A stretch of 64,000 nt of DNA from CAXTSE01 sp035554115 (GCA_035554115.1 DATMIW010000046.1:7582-71581); one strand, 5' to 3'; numbered from the stretch's first letter, positions 1 to 9,160 are shown. Made by a program: numbers and translations. Notes: generated from the sequence alone by a model not told the origin.

Positions 1-1658
1 TTCTCCCCCGCGCTGATATTCCCACCCTCATCATCGAGGAGGGTGTCATAACCGTCCGGCAAAGCATGCACGAAGCGGTCGACATAGGCCGCCTCCGCGG
101 CAGCCAGAATCTCGGCCTCAGTCGCATCCGGTCGACCGTAGGCAATGTTGTCGCGAATCGTGCCCTGGAAGAGCCAGGTGTCCTGCAGAACCATGCCCGT
201 GCGGGCCCGCAACGCCTGCCGGGTCATCAGCGTCGTATCGATGCCGTCGAGCGTGATCCGGCCGCCGTCGAGCTCGTAGAAGCGCATGACCAGATTGACG
301 AGAGTCGTCTTTCCCGCTCCGGTCGGGCCCACGATTGCGACAGTCGATCCAGGCTCCGCAACGAGTGACAGATCGTCAATCAGTGGGGTCTCTGGGTCAT
401 AGCGGAACGACACGTTCTCGAAGACCAGACGCCCGGTCGTCGCGGTCGGCGCGACGGCATCCACCGGATCCGGGCTTTGTTCCTTCGCATCGAGAAGCTC
501 AAAGACGCGCTCGGCACTGGCGACTCCCGATTGCACCAGATTGGCCATGGCGGCGAGTTGCGCCAGGGGCTGAGAGAACTGTCGCGAGTACTGGATGAAG
601 GCCTGCACATCGCCGATCGTCATCCCGCCAGCGGTCACGAGCAACCCGCCCACAACCGCGATCGCGACGTAGACAAGGTTGCCGATGAACATTGTCGCCG
701 GCATGATGATGCCGCTGACGAACTGTGCGCCAAAACTGGCACGGAAGAGTTCCTCGTTCTTCGTCGCAAACTTCTGCTCCACCTCGCGGTGACGGCCGAA
801 AACCTTGACGAGCGCGTGCCCCGAATACGTTTCCTCAATCTGCGCGTTCAGCGCACCTGTATGAGTCCACTGCTGCACGAACAGCTTCTGTGAACGCTTC
901 GCGATAAGGGACGTCACGAACAGAGTAAGGGGAACGGTTATCAGCGCAATCACCGCCAGCTGCCACGAGATCACGAACATCATGACGAGCACGCCGATGA
1001 CGGTGAGGATCGACGACAAGGCCTGACTCAAGGTTTGCTGCAAACTCTGTGAAATGTTATCGATGTCGTTGGTTACACGGCTCAGCAGCTCACCACGCTG
1101 CATCGTGTCGAAGTAGGTCAACGGAAGCCGGTGGATCTTGGTCTCGGTGTCTTCGCGCAAGCGATAGACGGTGTTCTGTGTCACCGCATTGAGGACATAT
1201 CCCTGCAGGTAGGCGAACACCGACGACAGCACGTAGAGCACCAGCACCGCTTCGAGCACCAGTTGCAGGGCGGCGAAATCGATCCCAGCGCCCGGGGTGA
1301 GAGTCATGTTGCTGAGGACATCGGCCAGCTGACCCCGGCCGGCCTCCCGCAGCTGGGCAATGTACTCGGCCTGGGTCAGCCCCGGCGGGAATGAGGCCGA
1401 GAAAAATCCACGGACAATGATGTTGGTCGCCTCGCCGAGAACCTTTGGTCCCAGCACCGCCATCACAACAGACAGCACACCGAGAATCACAACGGCCACG
1501 AGCGATCGACGTTCCGGACGCAGGCGCCCCAAGAACCGCCGAGCCGTCGGGCCGAAGTTCATCGACTTCTCGACCGGTACTCCGGCACCACCCCACGCGG
1601 GGCCCTCCCCCTTGGGCTTATTTGCAATGCGTGTGCTCGAAGCTGTTTGGCCGCTCAT
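1..1658 (-). CDS. ABC exporter subunit (TMD-NBD), 3'-truncated by window edge
   Basis: Half-transporter of the ABCB/MsbA-like exporter type. It starts at the ATG at 1658, whose ATGA overlaps the stop of the preceding ABC gene, and reads open to base 1, so about the last 70-100 residues lie outside. After a basic N-terminus (MSGQTASSTRIANKPKG) comes a six-helix exporter domain, then an ATPase domain with Walker A GPTGAGKTT and the start of the signature (NISAGE) at the very edge; Walker B is not visible. Co-transcribed with the upstream ABC gene and TetR, it should form a heterodimeric efflux pump with that partner. The substrate is unknown; drug, lipid or toxic-metabolite export is typical of such TetR-linked pairs. 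Confidence 0.9.
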   Translation of the reverse strand, partial: MSGQTASSTRIANKPKGEGPAWGGAGVPVEKSMNFGPTARRFLGRLRPERRSLVAVVILGVLSVVMAVLGPKVLGEATNIIVRGFFSASFPPGLTQAEYIAQLREAGRGQLADVLSNMTLTPGAGIDFAALQLVLEAVLVLYVLSSVFAYLQGYVLNAVTQNTVYRLREDTETKIHRLPLTYFDTMQRGELLSRVTNDIDNISQSLQQTLSQALSSILTVIGVLVMMFVISWQLAVIALITVPLTLFVTSLIAKRSQKLFVQQWTHTGALNAQIEETYSGHALVKVFGRHREVEQKFATKNEELFRASFGAQFVSGIIMPATMFIGNLVYVAIAVVGGLLVTAGGMTIGDVQAFIQYSRQFSQPLAQLAAMANLVQSGVASAERVFELLDAKEQSPDPVDAVAPTATTGRLVFENVSFRYDPETPLIDDLSLVAEPGSTVAIVGPTGAGKTTLVNLVMRFYELDGGRITLDGIDTTLMTRQALRARTGMVLQDTWLFQGTIRDNIAYGRPDATEAEILAAAEAAYVDRFVHALPDGYDTLLDDEGGNISAGE

Positions 1659-3403
1659 GCTGCTCCCTCCGCCGCGAACTGTGACGCCACGATCTCTGCA
1701 TATTCGGACGAACTCTCGAGAAGCTCGTCGTGTGTCCCGCCGCCAACAATCTGCCCGTGGTCGAGCACGATGATCTGATCAGCATCCACAATGGTCGACA
1801 CCCGCTGAGCCACGACGATCATCGTCGCCGAACTCACCTCGGCAGCAAGAGCCGCGCGCAGCCGAGCATCGGTCGCGGTGTCGAGTGCCGAGAAGGCATC
1901 GTCGAATACGTATATCTCCGGCCGCTTCACGAGCGCCCGCGCGATCGCGAGCCGTTGCCGCTGACCACCCGAAACATTAGTTCCGCCCTGGCTGATTGGC
2001 GCCTCGAGTTTCTCGGGCATCGCCTCGACGAAACTTCGTCCCTGAGCAATTTCGAGCGCGTGCCAGAGCTCGTCATCGGTGGCGTCCGGATTGCCATAGC
2101 GCAGATTCGACGCGACGGTACCGGAGAACAGATATGCCCGCTGGGGAACAAGGCCGATCCTGCTCCAGAGCACGTCAGGATCGAGGTCACGTACATCGAC
2201 ACCGTCGATCAGCACCTCCCCCGCCGTAACGTCGAAAAGACGCGGCAACAGATTGGTCAATGTGGTCTTGCCGGATCCGGTCGAGCCGATGATTGCCGTC
2301 GTCTGACCAGGTTTCGCGGTAAATGACACATCTCGGAGGACAGGCTGCTCCGCTCCCGGGTAGGCGAAGGTCGCCTGTCGCAGTTCGACTGTCCCTCCGC
2401 CGCTTCGATCGAGCGTGGGAAGTTCGGTCACCGGGTTTTCCGCCGGTACGACCGACGATTCGGTCTCGAGGACCTTGCCTATCCGGTCAGCCGACACCGT
2501 AGCCCGCGGTAACTGGTAGGCGATGAACGTTGCCATCATGACGGCAATCAGAATCTGGAAAAGATAGCTGAGGAACGCCGTCAACTGGCCGACCTGCAGG
2601 GAGCCGTCTTCGATCCGGTAGGCCCCGAACCACAGCACGGCGACGCTCGACCCGTTCATGACGAGCATGACGACGGGAAACATCAGGGCCCACAGACGCC
2701 CGGCCCGCATGGCCGTATCGGTCACATCGGCGTTGGCGACCTCGAATCGCGCGGTCTCCACGGGCTCGCGCACGAACGCCCGCACAACCCGGACACCGGT
2801 GAGCTGCTCACGCAGGACCCTGTTCACGACGTCGATGCGAGCCTGCATCTTGCGGAATTGCGGGTTCATTCGCACGACGATGAGCAGTACGGCGATCAAA
2901 AGAGCCGGAACAGCGACAACCAGGATCCAACTAAGGGGGCCGTCCTCACTGACCGCGAAGATGACTCCACCGACAGCCATGATCGGCGTGGAGGCGAGCA
3001 TCGTGCATGCCATGAGCACGAGCATCTGCACCTGCTGCACATCGTTGGTGGTGCGAGTGATAAGCGACGCGGCACCGAACTTCGCGACCTCGCGCTCGGA
3101 GAAACGACCTACCTGGTGGAAGATCGCTCCACGCACGTCACGGCCGAATGCCATCGCCACTCGAGCTCCGAAGTAGACGGCGATGATCGACGCGGTGATC
3201 TGGCCGAGCGTGATGAGAAGCATCCAGCCGCCAGTTTCGAGAATGTAGCCCGTGTCGCCACGAGCGATCCCCCTGTCGATGATGTCGGCGTTGAGCTTCG
3301 GAAGAAACAGTGCGGCAACACTCTGCAGAGACTGGAAAATCACGACGGCAACAAGCAAACGCCAGGAAGACTTGAGGAATCGCACAAGGATACGGCCGAG
3401 CAT
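1655..3403 (-). CDS. ABC exporter subunit with degenerate Walker B
   Basis: A 582-residue ABC half-exporter. Six hydrophobic helices fill roughly residues 15-300. The ATPase domain has Walker A GSTGSGKTT (about 373-381) and signature VSGGQ (about 477-481). Walker B reads IYVFDDAFSALD, so the usual catalytic Glu after the Walker B Asp is Asp (about 502). One such degenerate site is the rule in heterodimeric exporters (TM287/288, BmrCD), which supports pairing with the next gene. It begins 2 nt after the TetR stop and overlaps the second ABC gene by 4 nt, so all three form one operon. Function as an efflux pump is inferred from the family. Confidence 0.92.
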   Translation of the reverse strand: MLGRILVRFLKSSWRLLVAVVIFQSLQSVAALFLPKLNADIIDRGIARGDTGYILETGGWMLLITLGQITASIIAVYFGARVAMAFGRDVRGAIFHQVGRFSEREVAKFGAASLITRTTNDVQQVQMLVLMACTMLASTPIMAVGGVIFAVSEDGPLSWILVVAVPALLIAVLLIVVRMNPQFRKMQARIDVVNRVLREQLTGVRVVRAFVREPVETARFEVANADVTDTAMRAGRLWALMFPVVMLVMNGSSVAVLWFGAYRIEDGSLQVGQLTAFLSYLFQILIAVMMATFIAYQLPRATVSADRIGKVLETESSVVPAENPVTELPTLDRSGGGTVELRQATFAYPGAEQPVLRDVSFTAKPGQTTAIIGSTGSGKTTLTNLLPRLFDVTAGEVLIDGVDVRDLDPDVLWSRIGLVPQRAYLFSGTVASNLRYGNPDATDDELWHALEIAQGRSFVEAMPEKLEAPISQGGTNVSGGQRQRLAIARALVKRPEIYVFDDAFSALDTATDARLRAALAAEVSSATMIVVAQRVSTIVDADQIIVLDHGQIVGGGTHDELLESSSEYAEIVASQFAAEGAA

Positions 3404-3405
3404 AT

Positions 3406-4008
3406 TTAGTCCTTCTTTCCCGCAACGCCAGAGATGACGAGCGCAGCTAATTCGTCGGTGGTGAAGACGTACGGTTCATTGACGGCAGGGATCGACGCAG
3501 AAAACGCGATCATTCGCAGGTAGACGGCCACCTGATCCGCAGAGACTGACAGTCGGTCTTCGTCCGGGCGGAGGAGGTCTGCGATGATTTCCCGCCACTC
3601 TTCACGCCTTGGCCGCTTAGGAGGTCCGTGCATTCCCAGAGCAGCCATGAGGTGAAAGACCTCGGTGAACCGTGACCGCAGGTGGAACAGGATGCTGTGG
3701 AGCTTCTGTTCGAGGGGCAGCGTCGGATCGATTCCCCGGAGAGCCCGATTGAGATGCTCCTGGTCGAGCATCTTGTCGACGACCGCATCGATCAAGGAAT
3801 CCTTGTCGGGAAAGACCCGGAAGATGGTGCCCTCGGCGACTTCCGCCGCCTCGGCGATCTGCCGTGTCGAGATGTCGCGACCGAACTGCTGAATGAGCGG
3901 CATGACGGCAGTCACAAGTGCCTCGCGACGATCGTCGGGCGTCATGCGCTGGGCACGTGCTCGCGAGAACGCCTTGGTGTCGACGAAGGCGTCCCGAGCA
4001 GAAATCAC
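3406..4008 (-). CDS. TetR-family repressor of the ABC exporter operon
   Basis: A 200-residue TetR protein. The N-terminal helix-turn-helix region includes ISTRQIAEAAEVAEGTIFRVF, and the C-terminal ligand domain is all-helical. The chosen start is GTG 4008. A -10 box TAGTAT (4015-4020) sits exactly 6 nt before it, which implies a leaderless message. A perfect 16-bp palindrome (4024-4039) lies just upstream, so autoregulation and control of the two downstream ABC genes are likely. The inducer is unknown; a substrate or intermediate of the neighbouring catabolic operon is a reasonable guess because the exporter abuts it. Confidence 0.9.
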   Translation of the reverse strand: MISARDAFVDTKAFSRARAQRMTPDDRREALVTAVMPLIQQFGRDISTRQIAEAAEVAEGTIFRVFPDKDSLIDAVVDKMLDQEHLNRALRGIDPTLPLEQKLHSILFHLRSRFTEVFHLMAALGMHGPPKRPRREEWREIIADLLRPDEDRLSVSADQVAVYLRMIAFSASIPAVNEPYVFTTDELAALVISGVAGKKD

Positions 4009-4023
4009 TCGTGAATACTAAAT

Positions 4024-4039
4024 GAGTGAGTACTCACTC
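4024..4039. promoter_or_regulatory. Perfect 16-bp palindrome, probable TetR operator
   Basis: GAGTGAGT followed at once by its reverse complement ACTCACTC. It covers the expected -35/-10 spacer of the TetR gene (start 4008) and begins 4 bp from the TAGTAT box. Perfect palindromes of this size directly upstream of TetR-ABC operons are typical operators. The left end lies only 6 bp from the stop codon of the monooxygenase gene. Confidence 0.8.
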
Positions 4040-4045
4040 CGCAAC

Positions 4046-5365
4046 TCATCGCAGAGCCCGAAGACTTTCGCGCAGTGTCGCACCCGGCAGGTACTCAGAC
4101 CGGATCGCACCCGCAGCACGCAGGATCGGAATCAATCCGTCAGTCAGGAGGTCCAAGAACTCCGCGTTCGTCGCCATTTCGTTGGTAATCATGATGCCGT
4201 CGCCACCCACGCCGTCCATAAATTCCAGCATCTGGTTGGCGATCTCCTCAGGCGTGCCGCGAAAAGCCCCCTTCAACCGTGGTTTCGTGAATGCGACCAG
4301 GGACTCACGCAACGTCTGTCCTTGTCGTGCGGCACCGATAAACAGGTCGAACATCGTTCGCAAGCCCGAGGGCGGAAGGTCTGCGGGCAACGGCTTGTCG
4401 AGAGGGAACGCGCTCAGATCGAGATTTAGTCCCTGTGACATCTGTTCGAGCACCGCTCCGACCTGGGTGTCGGTCACCAGAGGCAAGTCCTTCCGGTCCC
4501 ACCCGGGCGACTCGAAAATGACGTTGCATCCATACACGACGCGCACATCATCGGGGTTGCGCCCCGCGTGGCTCGCGCGATCGCGAAGGTCGTCTCGCAC
4601 AGCTCGCGACTCGTCGACAGAGCTTGGAATTGCAAACGTCAGCTCCGCGTGCTTCGCTGCAAAGTCCCGCCCGCGCTCTGACGCACCGGCCTGAGCGAGG
4701 AACGGAACCCCTTGCGGCGAACGCAGGGTATTGAGCGGTCCCCTTGAACGATAGAAGTGACCCTCAAAGTCAACTTCATGAACTTTCGATGGGTCGATGT
4801 AGGTATCGTCGTCGAGGTCGGCGACCAACGCATCAGGGTCCCATGCCTGCCACAGCGCCTTGACGAGGTCGAGATACTCGTCGGCCCTGTCATATCGCTC
4901 GTCGTGACTGGGGAGATCGTCCAAACCGAAGTTCAGGGCTTCGCCCTTTTCGTAGGACGTGACGATGTTCCAGCCTGCTCGGCCGTTCGACAAACTGTCG
5001 ATCGTGCTGAACGCCCGAGCCAACTGATACGGGTTGTAGAACGTTGTCGACGCAGTCGCAATCAAGCCGATGTGCTCGGTCGCCCCCGCGATAAGAGGCA
5101 ACAGATACATCGGATCATGCTGGGGTGCGGTCGCCGCGTACCTCAGCGCGCCCGCCATCGAGCCGTCGGATCGACGCCGAACCGCCAGGGTGTCCAAAAA
5201 GAACATGAAGTCCAATTTCGCTGCTTCTAGACGTCGAGCCTTCTCGACAAAATACTTTCCGTTCCACCAGTCGGCTCCATGCTGGCGATCGTCTGTGGCA
5301 AGCCACGCCGGAACAGTGAACGATTCGAGCGTGCCCAGGGCGAAACGGCGCCCCTGACTCGTCAT
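4046..5365 (-). CDS. NtaA/SnaA/DszA-type flavin-dependent monooxygenase
   Basis: A 439-residue class C (luciferase-like, two-component) flavin monooxygenase. Subfamily marks are the GADWWNGKYFVEKARRLEAA region near the N-terminus, FSTIDSLSNGRAGWNIVTS in the barrel, and the typical SPQGVPFLAQAGASERGRDFA stretch. Members such as NtaA, EmoA and DszA use FMNH2 made by a separate reductase, and none is encoded beside it. It is the last gene of a minus-strand operon and its ATG overlaps the preceding stop (ATGA at 5362-5365). Substrates in the family include aminopolycarboxylates, sulfones and heterocycles, so the substrate cannot be read from sequence. Confidence 0.88.
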   Translation of the reverse strand: MTSQGRRFALGTLESFTVPAWLATDDRQHGADWWNGKYFVEKARRLEAAKLDFMFFLDTLAVRRRSDGSMAGALRYAATAPQHDPMYLLPLIAGATEHIGLIATASTTFYNPYQLARAFSTIDSLSNGRAGWNIVTSYEKGEALNFGLDDLPSHDERYDRADEYLDLVKALWQAWDPDALVADLDDDTYIDPSKVHEVDFEGHFYRSRGPLNTLRSPQGVPFLAQAGASERGRDFAAKHAELTFAIPSSVDESRAVRDDLRDRASHAGRNPDDVRVVYGCNVIFESPGWDRKDLPLVTDTQVGAVLEQMSQGLNLDLSAFPLDKPLPADLPPSGLRTMFDLFIGAARQGQTLRESLVAFTKPRLKGAFRGTPEEIANQMLEFMDGVGGDGIMITNEMATNAEFLDLLTDGLIPILRAAGAIRSEYLPGATLRESLRALR

Positions 5366-6360
5366 AATCCGGTCCGAAATCGAGCGACGGGAAGGCTGGA
5401 TGCGCGAAGGACTCCACCCGGTGCCGCAATGACGTCTGGGATGCGCGCGACGGGCACGGCGCTGGCCACCTGCGCGCCAGGGAACGGGGCAACGTGAACC
5501 GAAAGGTCAGGGTCGCCGCGCACGGTGTAGTCGTCGCCGGCTTCTTCTCCTCCATGAAGCAGCCTCGTCGATAACTGACCAGAGAGAACGATTCCCGCTG
5601 TCGTCTCTATGGTCAAGAATTGCGTCGCGCCGAACACGCGGCCGGCAGGAACAATCTCGCCACCAGCCGTCCACTCCACGTCTTCCCGCCCGAACACAGG
5701 TTCAGAAGACTTGGTAGTAGATCGAAGTTCGAGACCCAGCCTCCGCGCTGCTTCGCGCAAGGGAACTTCGAGTACGGAGTCGCTGGACTCGAGGTCTGCA
5801 GCGACCTGGTCGACAAACTGTTCTGCTGTGAGACCAATACCCAGATGCGTTCCTACCACCCGCGGCAGCGTATCGGCGTCGATGAGCGCGACAATGGAGA
5901 TCTCCCGGACGTTCACGGACGACCCCGTGAGCAACTCAGGCAGATGCACCCACCAGGTGTCCTGCACGCCGGTCGAGAGGAAACTTGCTCCTGTGCTACG
6001 CCCGAGCCGATCGAGCTCGTCGGTCGCGACCGGGTCCGGGTCGAAGAGACCCTCGTGAATTGTCACGAAGTTGACCCCACGGCCCATGAGTTGCGCAGCC
6101 TGCGCGATGGTCGTGGGGACGTCGGTGGATGCGGAGTGCACAACGATGTCGGGAACACCACTCGCGAGAAGTTCATCGATGGTGCCGCAGATCACAATGT
6201 CGGAGGGTGCAGTAGGAACGAGCTCGACTAGCGGTCGCCCAATGTTCGCTCCGCCGGCGACAGCCCCAGTCAGCTGGTACCCCGCCCGAATAAGATACTC
6301 GGCGATTTCGGCACCCTGTCGACCGACGCCCACGAGCCCGACACGTGTTAGGTGTTCCAT
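5362..6360 (-). CDS. DapB-like NAD(P)-dependent dehydrogenase
   Basis: A 332-residue Rossmann protein starting with RVGLVGVGRQGAEIAEYLIR, a nucleotide-binding loop. The overall pattern (NIGRPLVELVPTAP, then DIVVHSAST and NFVTIHEGLF) resembles the dihydrodipicolinate-reductase-like group that includes 2,4-diaminopentanoate dehydrogenase, rather than true lysine-pathway DapB. The start is supported by AAGGGG upstream of ATG 6360. It sits between an MFS gene (10 bp away) and the flavin monooxygenase (4-bp overlap), so a catabolic role is more likely than lysine synthesis. A reductase or dehydrogenase acting on an amino- or oxo-acid intermediate is my inference; the substrate is unknown. Confidence 0.72.
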   Translation of the reverse strand: MEHLTRVGLVGVGRQGAEIAEYLIRAGYQLTGAVAGGANIGRPLVELVPTAPSDIVICGTIDELLASGVPDIVVHSASTDVPTTIAQAAQLMGRGVNFVTIHEGLFDPDPVATDELDRLGRSTGASFLSTGVQDTWWVHLPELLTGSSVNVREISIVALIDADTLPRVVGTHLGIGLTAEQFVDQVAADLESSDSVLEVPLREAARRLGLELRSTTKSSEPVFGREDVEWTAGGEIVPAGRVFGATQFLTIETTAGIVLSGQLSTRLLHGGEEAGDDYTVRGDPDLSVHVAPFPGAQVASAVPVARIPDVIAAPGGVLRASSLPVARFRTGL

Positions 6361-6370
6361 ATATTTCCCC

Positions 6371-7600
6371 TTAATTTGTTAGGTCTGGCACGCGTGTGCG
6401 TTGTTCGGTACCGGCGCGACGGCGTCCGACCGAGACTGCTAGGAGTAGAGCCAGGGCCATGACAAACGTGATGGCGACGGAGAGCGCCATCAACGCCATC
6501 GATGTACCTGAGAGCGATACGAGGGGCGGCAAAATCGCGCTCCCCAGGAACTGCACTGTCCCAAGAACCGCCGATGCGGTGCCCGCCGTCCTGGTGAAAG
6601 GCGCGAGAGCGAGGGCCGTCACATTTGGGCCGACGAGTCCCTGGCTGCTCACCGTGATGAATAGCGCAACAAGCAGTATGGGCACCGGCCATCCCGCGCC
6701 TGCGGCGATAGCCACAACAATCGCAGCTAGTCCACCCAGAACAAGGGTCCCGATTGTGATCGCAGCGAGGGAGATGCGCCGCACAAGCAGAATGTTCAGC
6801 TGGGTTCCCGCAATAAGACCGAACGAATTCACGGCAAATACCAGCGCGAAGTCGAATGGACCGAACTCGTATTCACGCTGAAAAATGAGCGAACTCATTG
6901 TGATGTAGAGAAAGAGACCGGCGCTCGACAGCGCAAAGACTCCTACGTACCCCATGAATGACCCGGCACGGACGATGCCGCCCATTTCACGCACCTGCCG
7001 AGCAAGCCCGTGTGCCTGTCGACGTTCCGGCGCGAGCGTCTCCGGAACTCCGAACCATGTCAACACGAGGATGCCAATGCCAACTATCGCCAACGCGACA
7101 AAGGCCACACGCCAATCTGCAACAAGGAGGAGCGCACCGCCCCCCAGAGGAGCAAGCACAAGTGCAACGCCCGATATGGCGGCGAGGATGGAAAATATCC
7201 GGGCTGCTTCGGACCCGCTGTAAACGTCAGCGACGACGGCCCTGCTAATGACAATGCCAGCTGCCCCTGCCATCCCCTGAAGGAGGCGTGCGAGCAGCAG
7301 CATTTCGATGGTGGGCACGGCAGCGCAGGCAATCGAGAGAACTATGAAACCGACAACGCCACCAAGGAGGGGCACCCGGCGACCAAATCGGTCGCTCATG
7401 GGGCCGACAACGAGTTGCCCGAGCGCGAGCCCGACCATGCAGGCACCCATCGTCGCCTGAGCAGCGGCGTCGCTTGCGTGAAGGTCCCGTGCGAGAGCCG
7501 GCAAGCCAGGAAGGTAGAAGTCGAGGGCAATCGGCCCGAAAGTGGCCAATACGCCAAGCGTCAGGAGAAGAAGACGCGGGCGCTCAACTGGTTGAGACAT
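6371..7600 (-). CDS. MFS transporter, Bcr/CflA-like drug efflux family
   Basis: A 409-residue protein with about 12 hydrophobic helices. The N-terminal stretch FGPIALDFYLPGLPALARDL and the loop GPMSDRFGRRVPLL are characteristic of Bcr/CflA multidrug-resistance transporters. The start was set at ATG 7600, preceded by AGAGGA, rather than the in-frame TTG at 7615. It lies 42 bp after the flavoprotein gene and 10 bp before the DapB-like gene in the same operon. Proton-driven export is the family role. In a catabolic operon it could instead move the substrate or remove a toxic intermediate. Confidence 0.88.
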   Translation of the reverse strand: MSQPVERPRLLLLTLGVLATFGPIALDFYLPGLPALARDLHASDAAAQATMGACMVGLALGQLVVGPMSDRFGRRVPLLGGVVGFIVLSIACAAVPTIEMLLLARLLQGMAGAAGIVISRAVVADVYSGSEAARIFSILAAISGVALVLAPLGGGALLLVADWRVAFVALAIVGIGILVLTWFGVPETLAPERRQAHGLARQVREMGGIVRAGSFMGYVGVFALSSAGLFLYITMSSLIFQREYEFGPFDFALVFAVNSFGLIAGTQLNILLVRRISLAAITIGTLVLGGLAAIVVAIAAGAGWPVPILLVALFITVSSQGLVGPNVTALALAPFTRTAGTASAVLGTVQFLGSAILPPLVSLSGTSMALMALSVAITFVMALALLLAVSVGRRRAGTEQRTRVPDLTN

Positions 7601-7642
7601 CGGGTCCTCTGTCAATCGTGAAATGTCAGCTACCCAACAAGC

Positions 7643-8851
7643 TCAGACGATGGTGTATGCAGGGGCCGGTAGGTCGAGCATCAGCGCACCCGCGCCTTCG
7701 AGGGCCTTGGCGCGGAAGTTGCCGTGTCGCGCCGCTGTGGACATGTCTCGGTAGAGGCGGTCAAACGGCAAGGAGGCAAGAACCGAACGCGATCCCAGGC
7801 ACTCCATGAGCACCTCAAGGGACTGCCGGCAAAGCTTCATGGACAGGTATGCAATGGTGAGGATCGAACCTTCCTGCTCCCGACTGAGGCTCTCGCCAGC
7901 GAAAAGTAGGTCGGAGATTTCCCCGCTCGTCGAGTAGGCATACGCGCGGGCCGCGTCACGCAAGGCGACGGCCTCTGCATATGCGCGAGGCACATATGGA
8001 TCCGTTTCTTTCATGGCGCCTGCTGCGAGACGTGAAGGCTTTTCGACAACGCGACGGAACTCATCGATGGCTCGGCTGGCGATCCCGAGCACAACACCGG
8101 CCTGGTTGACGACAATCGCATCAGCGTGACGAACGAGGGGAGGTGCGTCCAACGATCCCTCGGTCGCCGAATGTCCGTACATCCAGTCGTGGGGCACGAA
8201 AACGTCAGTGACCGCGTATTCGGTACTCCCGCTGCCGCTCAGACCCGTCGTGTACCACGCATCGAACAATTCGACAGCGTCGACCGGCACGAAGCAGATA
8301 TGCAGCGAAGGGTTGCCCTGTTCATCAAGGTCGGGCCCGCCGTCGGCGTCATCGTAAAGATAAAAGGCGCCCGTGATGATGTCAGCGTTCCGGACGCCAC
8401 TGCCGAATGACCAGTGACCCGTGAGCTTGTAGCCACCTTCCACGCGCACCGCCTTACCAGCGGGACGGGTTGATCCAGCTGTCGCAAAGTCGAGAGACGT
8501 AAAGATCTCCCGCGCGACCTCACGGGGGAGCTGCGGAGCGAAGAATCCGCCGTCTGCCAACACCATGACATTCCACGAGGTCGATGCGTCGTGGTAGGCG
8601 ATGCTTTCGATCATTCGTATCTGATCGTCGAGACGCATCTCCGGTCCGCCCCATGAGGCGGGGAAACCGATGCGGAACGCACCCGCCGCGGCCAGCGCTT
8701 CTTTCACTCGGGGCGTCAAGCGTTGAGTTTGGTTCGTCTCGTCGGCGTCCTGCTCAATCAAAGTTCCGAGCGACTTGACGTTTCGAAGGATGTCTTCAGA
8801 CGAGAGATAATTCTCGGTCCCAGCGACGGCGGGCGGGGCCTGCAAGTTCAT
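7643..8851 (-). CDS. Acyl-CoA-dehydrogenase-fold flavoprotein, probable monooxygenase (HsaA/DszC type)
   Basis: A 402-residue protein with the acyl-CoA dehydrogenase fold. The middle beta domain shows YKLTGHWSFGSGVRNADIIT and GLSGSGSTEYAVTDVFVPHD, the pattern of class D flavin monooxygenases (HsaA, DszC, hydroxyphenylacetate hydroxylase) as well as some dehydrogenases. The start is ATG 8851, with GAGGAG 8 nt upstream; an in-frame extension to 9100 would run back through the promoter and is rejected. It is the first gene of the minus-strand catabolic operon, driven from a promoter at 8905-8934. Oxygenase activity with reduced FMN is inferred from the motif and the company of other oxygenases. 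Confidence 0.8.
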   Translation of the reverse strand: MNLQAPPAVAGTENYLSSEDILRNVKSLGTLIEQDADETNQTQRLTPRVKEALAAAGAFRIGFPASWGGPEMRLDDQIRMIESIAYHDASTSWNVMVLADGGFFAPQLPREVAREIFTSLDFATAGSTRPAGKAVRVEGGYKLTGHWSFGSGVRNADIITGAFYLYDDADGGPDLDEQGNPSLHICFVPVDAVELFDAWYTTGLSGSGSTEYAVTDVFVPHDWMYGHSATEGSLDAPPLVRHADAIVVNQAGVVLGIASRAIDEFRRVVEKPSRLAAGAMKETDPYVPRAYAEAVALRDAARAYAYSTSGEISDLLFAGESLSREQEGSILTIAYLSMKLCRQSLEVLMECLGSRSVLASLPFDRLYRDMSTAARHGNFRAKALEGAGALMLDLPAPAYTIV

Positions 8852-8900
8852 AGTCACGTTCTCCTCATTGAGCCGGCAAGCAATCCAAGCTAGCCCGCTA

Positions 8901-8920
8901 TATGTACATAAGTCCCTATC
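8901..8920 (-). promoter_or_regulatory. Operator-like element, copy 1
   Basis: On the minus strand this reads GATAGGGACTTATGTACATA. It matches copy 2 (12488-12507) at 18 of 20 bases and occupies the same place relative to the promoter: the end of the 17-bp spacer plus the -10 box. It contains the palindrome TATGTACATA. It is probably bound by one of the two paralogous TetR proteins of the region (inference). Confidence 0.65.
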
Positions 8921-8934
8921 GGCGGCGTTGTCAA
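8905..8934 (-). promoter_or_regulatory. Promoter of the flavoprotein-MFS-monooxygenase operon
   Basis: Minus-strand TTGACA (8929-8934, consensus -35), a 17-bp spacer, then TTATGT (8906-8911; TATGTA one base on is equally possible) as -10. Transcription would start near 8899, giving a leader of about 48 nt before ATG 8851. Confidence 0.65.
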
Positions 8935-8977
8935 GCGTCCGAAGAAAGAGATCTTGCATTCGCCACACGGCACATGC

Positions 8978-9006
8978 TTGCAGCGGGGCTAGATATGCAC
9001 TAACGT
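8978..9006 (+). promoter_or_regulatory. Candidate promoter of the permease-P450 operon
   Basis: TTGCAG (8978-8983), 17-bp spacer, TAACGT (9001-9006). The rest of the 309-bp divergent region 8852-9160 holds the opposing promoter, a possible weak regulatory site at 9022-9031 (ATAGACACT on the minus strand) and a run of seven G near 9068; no gene is seen there. Confidence 0.45.
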
Positions 9007-9160
9007 CCACACCATATTGCCAGTGTCTATCAGAACGAACCCTCCAGGGCACACCAGCCGTTGGACTTGGGGGGGTTGGGGCACAACTAAGCCAACACAT
9101 CCGCGCCGCACCCGTGGCGGTTGGCCGAACAACAGGAACTACGAGAACGACGGAGTTTTC

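Noticed and set aside
8852..9160. Short gene in the divergent promoter region
   Set aside because: Open frames here are in-frame extensions of the flavoprotein or permease and run across promoter boxes.
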